From positions 124,001-188,000 of the forward strand of contig NZ_JQBF01000002.1 of assembly GCF_001437285.1 (NCBI RefSeq): a stretch of 64,000 bases of DNA. The letters are read 5' to 3'. This DNA is from Pediococcus pentosaceus. GTDB lineage: Bacteria > Bacillota > Bacilli > Lactobacillales > Lactobacillaceae. A model generated the notes under the pieces. The model was not told the origin of the DNA, did not search any database, and saw only the letters and a list, made by a program, of their open reading frames with translations. The position numbers were made by a program, and so were the translations under genes. Shown here piece by piece: positions 57,132 through 64,000 of this stretch (the first letter of the stretch is position 1; the number at the start of each line of letters is the position of its first letter).

Positions 57132-58076
57132 ATGCAAATAGTAAGAATACATCATCCATATTCAAAAAAAATAATTCCAGCAGAACCTGTAGCACTAGCT
57201 TTAGGTTTCTTTGACGGTGTTCATCGTGGACACCAAGCAGTTATTAAGCAAGCTTGCCAAAAGGCCCGAGAACAGCATTTAAAGGTGGCAGCAATGACGT
57301 TTAACCATCATGCGTCGGTAGTATTTGAACAGGATCGTAACTTTAGCCCGTTAAGCTACCTAACTTCTGTAGAACGAAAAGCGGAATTAATGCGCGAATT
57401 AGGCGTTGATATACTTTATGTTGTTGATTTCACTTCTGCATTTGGTAGTTTAAATCCCGAAGATTTTGTTCAACAATATATGGTAGACTTAAATGCCAAA
57501 GTGGTAGTTGCAGGTTTTGATTATACGTTTGGACCTGCTGAGCTAGCGAATATGGATACTTTACCAGCGCTAGCTCAGGGACGATTTGAGGTTATTAAAG
57601 TACCTAAAATCATTTTAAAGAATGATAAGATTGGATCTGGTAAGATTCGTGAGATGGTATCGTTAGGAAATATTGATGATGCTAATGCCTATCTAGGTTA
57701 TGCTTTTCAAACGAGTGGCGTGGTGGTTCATGGAGAAGCACGTGGAAGAGAACTCGGTTTTCCAACTGCTAATATAGTTTCTAATGAAAATCAAATTACA
57801 CCTGGGATCGGAATCTATGTTGTTGAAATCAAAGTAGGCGACCGATGGTATAAGGGAATGGCATCCGTTGGCAAAAATGTAGTCTTTGGGGAAGGTCGTC
57901 CTGTTACTACTGAAATTAATATTTTAGATTTTAAAGAAGCTATCTACGGAGAGACTGTTAAAGTTAAATGGTACCATCGCTTACGAGGCGAAATTAAATT
58001 TGATTCGGTTAATGCTTTAATCGCACAACTGCATCAGGATGAAGCTGATACAAGGGAATTTTTTAACAAGTTATAA
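57132..58076 (+). CDS. ribF: Bifunctional riboflavin kinase / FAD synthetase
   Basis: Makes FMN and then FAD. The N-terminal nucleotidyltransferase domain has LGFFDGVHRGHQ and the GSGKIREM (ISST-like) loop; the C-terminal kinase domain has GRELGFPTANI, the riboflavin kinase motif. 314 residues is normal. It starts three bases after truB, so translation is coupled. No FMN riboswitch is present. Confidence 0.97.
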   Translation: MQIVRIHHPYSKKIIPAEPVALALGFFDGVHRGHQAVIKQACQKAREQHLKVAAMTFNHHASVVFEQDRNFSPLSYLTSVERKAELMRELGVDILYVVDFTSAFGSLNPEDFVQQYMVDLNAKVVVAGFDYTFGPAELANMDTLPALAQGRFEVIKVPKIILKNDKIGSGKIREMVSLGNIDDANAYLGYAFQTSGVVVHGEARGRELGFPTANIVSNENQITPGIGIYVVEIKVGDRWYKGMASVGKNVVFGEGRPVTTEINILDFKEAIYGETVKVKWYHRLRGEIKFDSVNALIAQLHQDEADTREFFNKL

Positions 58077-58102
58077 AGATGTCTGACCAAATTTGACTAT
58101 AG

Positions 58103-58131
58103 TTGACATTTCTACAAACCTCTGGTATCTT
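58103..58131 (+). promoter_or_regulatory. Sigma-A promoter of hrcA-grpE-dnaK
   Basis: TTGACA (58103-58108, perfect), 17 bases, TATCTT (58126-58131) with TGG before it. Confidence 0.9.
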
Positions 58132-58142
58132 ATTAAGTGTTC

Positions 58143-58169
58143 TTAGCACTCCAACTTTCTAAGTGCTAA
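58143..58169. promoter_or_regulatory. CIRCE operator for HrcA
   Basis: TTAGCACTC (58143-58151), nine bases, AAGTGCTAA (58161-58169). The consensus right arm is GAGTGCTAA, so one base differs. It covers the region just after the transcription start, the usual CIRCE position. Confidence 0.93.
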
Positions 58170-58183
58170 AAGAGGTGATTTTC

Positions 58184-59224
58184 ATGTTAACAGATCGTGA
58201 GTTGTTAATTTTAGAGGAGATTGTCCGAGAGTATACTGAGAATGGTCAGCCAATCGGATCAAAAACGTTGATGAATAATCTTCCAGTAAAAGTGAGTTCG
58301 GCAACGATTAGAAATGATATGGCTAAGCTAGAAGAGATGGGTCTGATTGAAAAGATGCATTCATCTTCTGGAAGAATTCCATCTTTGATGGGATATCGGT
58401 ATTACGTAGATCATTTGTTAAGCCCCAAGAAGTTAAATCAAAGTGAGGCTCAACAGATTCAAAAGGGGCTGGGGATGCATTTTAGAGAAGTAGATGACAT
58501 TGTTCGAACTTCGGCTGAAATGTTATCAAATTTAACGCATTATACAGCATTAACGTTAAAACCTGACCAAAAAGATGCGACTTTAGATGGTTTTCGAATG
58601 GTTCCACTCGGTGGAAATCAAGTAATGTTGATTTTGGTTTCTAGTAATGGCGACGTTACTAGTCAGCAATTTTCGATCCCCCGAGGAATGAATAGTGAGA
58701 CTGTCGAACGCGTCTTGAGAATTATGAATGATCGCTTGATTGGCGAAACGCTTGATCAAGTTTATTATCACCTGAAAACAGATATTCCTAAAATTGTTGA
58801 GCATTATCTGCATAGTAACGACGGAATTATTGATATTTTCGAAAATGTAGTTGCGCAGTCTTCACAGGACCGTTACTTCATTGGAGGGAAGTTGAATATC
58901 CTTAATTTCTCCAAGAATGTAGATGTTAGTTCAATTAGAGGGCTTTTGACTCTATTTAATGAGAATGATCAACTTGATGGATTACTTGGAAATAATCAGA
59001 GTGACTTAGATGTAAAGATTGGCGATGAATTAAGCAATGCTTTACTAAAGGATTTTAGCTTAATCACTGCTACTTATGATGTTGGTAGTCGAGGCAAGGG
59101 ATTAATTGCCATTCTCGGTCCAACTAGTATGCAGTATTCGAAGACATTAGGTTTACTTGATACATTTAGAGACCAGTTGTCTAATCGAATGCTCGAATAT
59201 TATAAGCACCTTGATGATAGTTAG
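58184..59224 (+). CDS. hrcA: Heat-inducible transcription repressor HrcA
   Basis: Winged-helix repressor that binds CIRCE and whose folding depends on GroEL. N-terminal LTDRELLILEEIVREY and the recognition region VSSATIRNDMAKLEEMGLI; a GAF-like domain follows. 346 residues. The ATG at 58184 follows AGAGGTG; in-frame codons from 58163 fall in the CIRCE arm. It represses its own operon. Confidence 0.97.
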   Translation: MLTDRELLILEEIVREYTENGQPIGSKTLMNNLPVKVSSATIRNDMAKLEEMGLIEKMHSSSGRIPSLMGYRYYVDHLLSPKKLNQSEAQQIQKGLGMHFREVDDIVRTSAEMLSNLTHYTALTLKPDQKDATLDGFRMVPLGGNQVMLILVSSNGDVTSQQFSIPRGMNSETVERVLRIMNDRLIGETLDQVYYHLKTDIPKIVEHYLHSNDGIIDIFENVVAQSSQDRYFIGGKLNILNFSKNVDVSSIRGLLTLFNENDQLDGLLGNNQSDLDVKIGDELSNALLKDFSLITATYDVGSRGKGLIAILGPTSMQYSKTLGLLDTFRDQLSNRMLEYYKHLDDS

Positions 59225-59234
59225 GAGGATTGAA

Positions 59235-59807
59235 TTGGCAAAAGAGAAAAAAGAAGAAGTCAAAGAAGAAGAAGTTTCTGAAGCTACCTCAACAGAAGGG
59301 TCAGCAGATGTTGAATCAACTAATAATGATGATTCAACTACAGAAACTCAAGCAACAACGGCTTTAGATGATATTAAAAAGGTGGAAGCTGAACGCGATG
59401 AACTTTCAGACAAGTATATTCGTGCTCAAGCTGAAATTGTTAATATGCGTCGCCGAAACGAAAAAGAACAAGCATCATTAATCAAGTACGATGGTCAAAA
59501 ACTTGCAAAAGCGATTTTGCCAGCACTTGATAATCTTGAACGCGCTCTAGCAGTTGAGTCTGCTTCGGAACAACTCCTAAAAGGGGTCAAGATGGTTCAA
59601 ACCGATTTGTTAAAGGCTTTGAAGGAAAATCATGTTGCTGAAATTGAAGCTGAAGGACAAGCTTTTGATCCTAATATGCATCAAGCCGTTCAGACGGTGC
59701 CAGCTGATGATGATCATCCAGCCGATACAGTTGTTCAAGTATTACAAAAAGGATATATTTTAAAAGATCGAGTGTTACGACCAGCAATGGTAATCGTAGC
59801 TCAATAA
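59235..59807 (+). CDS. grpE: Nucleotide exchange factor GrpE
   Basis: DnaK co-chaperone and thermosensor. Acidic, Ser/Thr/Glu-rich N-terminus (about 1-45), a long helix (RDELSDKYIRAQAEIVNMRRR) and the beta domain with GKGYILKDRVLRPAMV-like end (QKGYILKDRVLRPAMVIVA). 190 residues. TTG start at 59235, six bases after AGGAGG; earlier in-frame ATG codons lie inside hrcA. Confidence 0.95.
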   Translation: MAKEKKEEVKEEEVSEATSTEGSADVESTNNDDSTTETQATTALDDIKKVEAERDELSDKYIRAQAEIVNMRRRNEKEQASLIKYDGQKLAKAILPALDNLERALAVESASEQLLKGVKMVQTDLLKALKENHVAEIEAEGQAFDPNMHQAVQTVPADDDHPADTVVQVLQKGYILKDRVLRPAMVIVAQ

Positions 59808-59832
59808 AAAAGAGGAAGAGGGATTTTAAACA

Positions 59833-61692
59833 ATGGCAAGTAATAAAATTATTGGTATTGATTTAGGTACTACAAACTCTGCAGTTGCTGTCATGGACGG
59901 TGACAAACCAAAAATTATCACAAACCCTGAAGGAGCACGTACAACTCCATCAGTTGTTGCTTTTAAGAATGGTGAAACTCAAGTTGGGGAAGTTGCTAAG
60001 CGTCAAGCAATCACTAACCCTGATACAATTGCTTCAATCAAACGTCACATCGGTGAAGCTGGCTATAAAGTAACCGTTGATGGCAAGTCTTATACACCAC
60101 AAGAAGTTTCAGCAATGATTTTAAGTTATATCAAGAAATTTGCTGAAGATTACCTTGGTGAAGAAGTAGATAAAGCTGTTATCACAGTACCTGCTTACTT
60201 TGATGATTCACAACGTCAAGCTACAAAGGACGCTGGTAAGATTGCTGGCTTGGATGTTAAACGTATTATCAACGAACCTACTGCATCTTCATTAGCTTAC
60301 GGACTAGATCAAAACGGTAAGGATGAAAAGATTCTCGTTTATGATTTAGGTGGTGGTACTTTTGATGTTTCCGTTCTTGAATTAGGGGATGGCGTATTCC
60401 AAGTTCTTTCAACAAACGGTGATACACACCTTGGTGGTGACGACTTTGATCAAAAGATCATCGACTGGTTAGTTGATGAATTCAAGAAAGACAATGGTGT
60501 AGACTTATCACAAGATAAGATGGCTCTTCAACGTTTGAAGGACGCCGCTGAAAAAGCTAAGAAGGACCTTTCAGGTGTTAGCGAAGCTCAAATCAGTCTA
60601 CCATTTATTTCAGCTGGCGAAGCCGGACCATTACATCTTGAAAAGACTTTGACACGTGCGCAATTTGATCAATTAACTGCTGACCTAGTGGAACGTACTA
60701 AGGCTCCAGTTGAAAATGCGCTTAAAGATGCTGGACTTTCAGCTTCTGAAATTGACGAAGTTATCTTAAATGGTGGTTCAACACGTATTCCTGCCGTTCA
60801 AGAAGCCGTTAAGAACTGGACAGGTAAGGAACCTAACCACTCAATCAACCCTGATGAAGCCGTAGCTTTAGGTGCTGCTGTTCAAGGTGGTGTGCTTACT
60901 GGTGATGTTAAGGACGTTGTTTTACTTGACGTTACTCCACTTTCACTTGGTATCGAAACAATGGGTGGTGTATTCACTAAGTTAATCGATCGTAATACAA
61001 CAATCCCAACAAGTAAGTCACAAGTATTCTCAACAGCTGCTGATAACCAACCAGCTGTAGATATCCATGTACTTCAAGGTGAACGTCCAATGGCTGCTGA
61101 TAACAAGACACTTGGTCGTTTCCAACTTACTGATATTCCAGCTGCTCCTCGTGGAATTCCACAAATCGAAGTTAAGTTTGATATTGATAAGAATGGTATC
61201 GTAAACGTTTCTGCAACTGATAAGGGTACTGGTAAGGAACAAAAGATTACAATCAAGAGTTCATCGGGTCTAAGTGATGAAGAAATTGATCGCATGATGA
61301 AGGAAGCTAAAGAAAACGAAGAAGCCGACAAGAAACGTAAAGAAGAAGTTGACCTTCGTAACGAAGTTGATCAATTAATCTTTACAACGGATAAGACTTT
61401 GAAAGACCTTGAAGGTAAAGTTTCTGAAGATGAAATCAAGAAGGCTAAAGATGCTAAAGAAGCTCTTGAAAAGGCTCAAAAAGATAACAATCTTGACGAA
61501 ATGAAAGCTAAGAAAGATGATTTGAGCAAGATTGTTCAAGATCTATCTGTAAAGCTTTACCAACAAGCTCAAGAAGCTCAAGGTCAAGCTGCTGATGGAG
61601 CTCAAGCCAACGCTGGTGACGCTAAGACTGATGATGACAATACAGTCAATGGTGATTTTGAAGAAGTTGATCCGGACAAGGATAACAAATAA
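59833..61692 (+). CDS. dnaK: Chaperone DnaK (Hsp70)
   Basis: ATP-driven protein-folding chaperone. N-terminal ATPase: [29 protein letters not shown]; the short Gram-positive form lacks the 24-residue insert near position 80. Substrate domain from about residue 360 ([13 protein letters not shown]), helical lid and a disordered Gln/Ala/Asp-rich tail. 619 residues. AGAGGAAGAGG precedes the ATG. A strong terminator separates it from dnaJ. Confidence 0.98.
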   Translation: MASNKIIGIDLGTTNSAVAVMDGDKPKIITNPEGARTTPSVVAFKNGETQVGEVAKRQAITNPDTIASIKRHIGEAGYKVTVDGKSYTPQEVSAMILSYIKKFAEDYLGEEVDKAVITVPAYFDDSQRQATKDAGKIAGLDVKRIINEPTASSLAYGLDQNGKDEKILVYDLGGGTFDVSVLELGDGVFQVLSTNGDTHLGGDDFDQKIIDWLVDEFKKDNGVDLSQDKMALQRLKDAAEKAKKDLSGVSEAQISLPFISAGEAGPLHLEKTLTRAQFDQLTADLVERTKAPVENALKDAGLSASEIDEVILNGGSTRIPAVQEAVKNWTGKEPNHSINPDEAVALGAAVQGGVLTGDVKDVVLLDVTPLSLGIETMGGVFTKLIDRNTTIPTSKSQVFSTAADNQPAVDIHVLQGERPMAADNKTLGRFQLTDIPAAPRGIPQIEVKFDIDKNGIVNVSATDKGTGKEQKITIKSSSGLSDEEIDRMMKEAKENEEADKKRKEEVDLRNEVDQLIFTTDKTLKDLEGKVSEDEIKKAKDAKEALEKAQKDNNLDEMKAKKDDLSKIVQDLSVKLYQQAQEAQGQAADGAQANAGDAKTDDDNTVNGDFEEVDPDKDNK

Positions 61693-61707
61693 ATAACCAG
61701 TAATCGT

Positions 61708-61740
61708 AAAAAGGTCAAAGTCACTGACTTTGACCTTTTT
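61708..61740 (+). terminator. Terminator between dnaK and dnaJ
   Basis: A 14-bp perfect stem AAAAAGGTCAAAGT with its complement and five T. TGT followed by TAAGAT (61752-61760) just after it could be an extended -10 promoter for dnaJ. Confidence 0.85.
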
Positions 61741-61788
61741 GCATGATTATCTGTTAAGATAAGCTAATAGAAATCATGGAGGATGAAT

Positions 61789-62913
61789 ATGGCTGCAAAT
61801 AAAGATTATTATGACATTCTAGGCGTTAGTAAGGATGCGTCTGATGATGAAATTAAGAAGGCCTATCGTAAGCTTTCTAAAAAGTATCATCCAGATATCA
61901 ATAAAGCACCTGATGCCGAACAGAAGTTTAAAGACGTCAATGAGGCGTATGAAGTCTTAGGTGACTCTCAAAAACGTGCTCAATATGATCAATTTGGTTC
62001 AGCTGATCCGAATGCTGGCTTTGGTGGCGGTGGATTTGGCGGCCAAGGTGGTTTTAGTGACTTTGGTGGTGGATTCGAAGATATCTTTGGTTCATTCTTT
62101 GGTGGTGGACAACGCCAATCACCAAATCAACCACGCCAGGGAGAAGATTTGCAATACCAAATGAGCCTTAAATTTGAGGAAGCTATCTTTGGTAAGAAGA
62201 CGACCATCAAGTACTCTCGTGAAGCCCTATGTAAAACTTGTGGTGGATCTGGTGCTAAAGAAGGTACTTCTCCCGTAACTTGTCATAAGTGTAATGGTAC
62301 GGGTACGATTCAAGTAACCCAAAATACACCACTTGGTAGAATGGTTCGCCAACAAACTTGTGATGTATGTAATGGTACGGGTAAGGAAATTAAAGAAAAA
62401 TGTCCTACTTGTGGTGGTACAGGTCATACTTCTCAACAACACGAAGTTAAGGTATCGGTTCCTGCTGGGGTTGAAGATGGACAACAAATGCGTCTCCAAG
62501 GTCAAGGAGAAGCTGGATTTAATGGAGGCCCTTATGGGGACTTATACATTATTTTCCAAGTTCAACCAAGCGATATGTATGAACGAGATGGTTCAGAAAT
62601 TTATTACAACCAAACGATTTCATTTGTTCAAGCAGCTTTGGGTGACGAAATTGAAGTACCAACCGTACATGGTAAGGTTAAATTAAAGGTTCCAGCTGGT
62701 ACTCAAACGGGAACTAACTTCCGTTTGAAAGGCAAGGGAGCCCCACGTTTACGTGGTAATGGAACTGGGGACCAACATGTTAAAGTTAAGGTCACTGTAC
62801 CTAAGAAGCTTAACAGCGGACAAAAGGAAGCCTTGAAACAATTTGCTAAAGCTAGTGGTGAAGAACCTTCTGGTCATGGTAAGAGTGGTTTCTTTGATAA
62901 GTTTATGAATTAG
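61789..62913 (+). CDS. dnaJ: Chaperone DnaJ (Hsp40)
   Basis: Activates DnaK ATPase and delivers substrate. J domain with HPD (34-36), Gly/Phe-rich linker (about 75-115), four zinc repeats ([32 protein letters not shown]) and C-terminal substrate domains. 374 residues. The ATG at 61789 is six bases after GGAGG; the ATG at 61783 touches that site and is rejected. Confidence 0.98.
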   Translation: MAANKDYYDILGVSKDASDDEIKKAYRKLSKKYHPDINKAPDAEQKFKDVNEAYEVLGDSQKRAQYDQFGSADPNAGFGGGGFGGQGGFSDFGGGFEDIFGSFFGGGQRQSPNQPRQGEDLQYQMSLKFEEAIFGKKTTIKYSREALCKTCGGSGAKEGTSPVTCHKCNGTGTIQVTQNTPLGRMVRQQTCDVCNGTGKEIKEKCPTCGGTGHTSQQHEVKVSVPAGVEDGQQMRLQGQGEAGFNGGPYGDLYIIFQVQPSDMYERDGSEIYYNQTISFVQAALGDEIEVPTVHGKVKLKVPAGTQTGTNFRLKGKGAPRLRGNGTGDQHVKVKVTVPKKLNSGQKEALKQFAKASGEEPSGHGKSGFFDKFMN

Positions 62914-62954
62914 AAAAAAGGCGCGCAAGATTTTTATTCTTGCACGCCTTTTTT
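62914..62954 (+). terminator. Terminator after dnaJ
   Basis: AAAAAAGGCG and GCAAGA pair with TCTTGC and CGCCTTTTTT, with one C-A mismatch inside the stem. Confidence 0.9.
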
Positions 62955-62960
62955 GAGTCT

Positions 62961-63018
62961 AAAAAACGCTATACAAGGTGAGTATGTAGATTACTCATCC
63001 ATCTATAGCGTTTTTTTT
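62961..63018. terminator. Terminator of the DUF378 gene (two-sided)
   Basis: AAAAAACGCTATA pairs with TATAGCGTTTTTT across an inner GGTGAGTA/TACTCATCC hairpin. It serves the convergent minus-strand gene and backs up the dnaJ terminator. Confidence 0.88.
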
Positions 63019-63244
63019 AATAGTTATTATCATTCTTTTTTTCTGGTTGAGCACTAATCAAACCAAAAAATTTAAGACAGTAGATGGCACTAATACCAAC
63101 TAAAACATATACAATCCTAGAAATGATTGCTGCTTGACCTCCAAAAAGTGTAGCTACTAAATCAAATTGGAAAATACCAACTAATAACCAGTTTAAGCCA
63201 CCGACAATCAATAGAACAAGTGCGATAACATCTAGTGTTTTCAT
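63017..63244 (-). CDS. DUF378 (YuzA-like) small membrane protein
   Basis: A 75-residue protein with two membrane segments (about 4-24 and 35-60): LLIVGGLNWLLVGIFQFDLV, the DUF378 signature, and IISRIVYVLVGISAIY. A short polar tail ends it. Function unknown. AAAGGAGGA on the minus strand supports the start at 63244; the longer frame to 63295 is rejected. Confidence 0.92.
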   Translation of the reverse strand: MKTLDVIALVLLIVGGLNWLLVGIFQFDLVATLFGGQAAIISRIVYVLVGISAIYCLKFFGLISAQPEKKNDNNY

Positions 63245-63372
63245 GGTTGAATCCTCCTTTAGTCTCTTATTTTTGGAACAACTTAATTCTAGCAAAGTTA
63301 ATTGAATATACCTAAAAATACGCTTACAAGTAAATTAATAATTTTACAATCAAATGATGCAATAACAGAAGG

Positions 63373-63843
63373 TTAGTTAAGGATGGCTGTTCCTAAGGTT
63401 AGGTAAGTAGCAAATAAAATCCAAAGGAAATACGGGATCATTAAGTAGGCTGCCAATTTACTACTCTTATAAAATTCCTTGATACAAAAGAATACTAGTG
63501 CGTCTAATACAAGAATGATTAATAGTCCGGTCCAACGACTACTTGCGTTGAAAAATACAATACTCCAAATAAAATTCAAGAAAAGTTGGGCAATAAATAA
63601 TGTTAGGTTTGTTTTGCGGTAGTTACTTCTAACTGTGAAAATTAGGTAGCCAACGATACCAATCATTAAGTATAAAATTGGCCACACGATACCAAACAAA
63701 CGATCTGGTGGTGAGAATGGTGGCAAAGTAAAGCTATTATAGATGGCTTTGATGTCACCAGCTAATAATCCAGATAATGAGCCGATTAGTTCTACTCCAA
63801 CTACCGCAATAATTAATTGAATCCATTTACTTTTGGTTTGCAT
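63373..63843 (-). CDS. TspO/MBR family membrane protein
   Basis: A 156-residue protein with five membrane helices. Family motifs: PPFSPPDRLFGIVWPILYLMIGI between helices 1 and 2 (positions about 41-63), LNFIWSIVFF and a WILFATYLT end. TspO proteins bind porphyrins and act in stress responses in some bacteria; the role in fermentative Firmicutes is unclear. AAGGGAGGG precedes the start. Only about 130 bases separate it from the DUF378 gene, in the same direction. Confidence 0.93.
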   Translation of the reverse strand: MQTKSKWIQLIIAVVGVELIGSLSGLLAGDIKAIYNSFTLPPFSPPDRLFGIVWPILYLMIGIVGYLIFTVRSNYRKTNLTLFIAQLFLNFIWSIVFFNASSRWTGLLIILVLDALVFFCIKEFYKSSKLAAYLMIPYFLWILFATYLTLGTAILN

Positions 63844-64000
63844 AAAAATCCCTCCCTTATATTTTGTGAAACCTATCTTATTAAGGTTAGCTTACCAAAA
63901 GTAGAGGAGAGAATATAATATTTTGCTTAGGGTAGTGAAATCAAAAATAAAACTAAAGATGACATTCTTTCAACTAAAAGTTAAGATTAAAGGTGTTGAT
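63844..64000. other. Right-end non-coding stretch
   Basis: Upstream region of the TspO-family gene. A near-palindrome GGTTAGCTTACC (63885-63896) lies about 45 bases from the start codon. No complete gene is seen before the window ends. Confidence 0.4.

Overview
The window is a housekeeping stretch of a low-GC Firmicutes chromosome, most likely a member of the Lactobacillaceae. The pointers are the gene order (prkC-rsgA-rpe-thiN; plsX-acpP-rnc-smc-ftsY-ylxM-ffh; rpsB-tsf-pyrH-frr-uppS-cdsA-rseP-proS-polC; rimP-nusA-ylxR-ylxQ-infB-rbfA-truB-ribF; hrcA-grpE-dnaK-dnaJ), a D-lactate dehydrogenase of the lactobacillal type, HMG-CoA synthase of the mevalonate route, and strong GGAGG ribosome binding sites with frequent TTG starts. 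The species cannot be fixed from the sequence alone. I see no rRNA or tRNA genes, insertion sequences, prophage or CRISPR array.

Layout. 1-3.5 kb: end of the PASTA kinase gene, ribosome GTPase, pentose phosphate epimerase and thiamine pyrophosphokinase, ending in a terminator shared with rpmB on the other strand. 4-6 kb: Asp23-like protein and fatty acid kinase FakA. 6-17 kb: recG, phospholipid entry genes (plsX, acpP), RNase III, SMC and the SRP genes (ftsY, ylxM, ffh). 17-19.3 kb: rpsP-rimM-trmD and rplS, the latter with an L19-type leader RNA. 19.4-20.5 kb: a decayed lipoprotein-like gene and two small minus-strand genes. 20.8-30.1 kb: a complete type II fatty acid synthesis and acetyl-CoA carboxylase operon (fabZ, fabH, acpP, fabD, fabG, fabF, accB, second fabZ-like, accC, accD, accA, fabI).

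30.1-38 kb is more varied: an amino acid permease behind a threonine-rich leader peptide and terminator, mvaS, an unknown membrane protein, lexA with its SOS box, DUF896 and YneF genes, plsC, a tRNA methyltransferase-like gene, a GIY-YIG protein and D-ldh. 38-50.7 kb: translation, nucleotide, cell-wall lipid and replication genes. 50.7-58 kb: the nusA-infB operon, then truB and ribF. 58-64 kb: the HrcA/CIRCE heat-shock operon, dnaJ, and two small minus-strand membrane proteins (DUF378 and TspO family).

The most interesting element is the permease leader at 30.22-30.43 kb. A 24-residue peptide with six Thr codons out of seven consecutive codons overlaps a perfect 8-bp hairpin. It is followed by a possible antiterminator pairing and a long intrinsic terminator. 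This is the layout of classical ribosome-mediated attenuation rather than the T-box arrangement usual in Firmicutes. Other points worth checking are a possible attenuator ahead of rimP-nusA, a structured rpsB leader with tandem Shine-Dalgarno sites, a FabZ paralogue without the catalytic His motif, and a fab operon without fabT.
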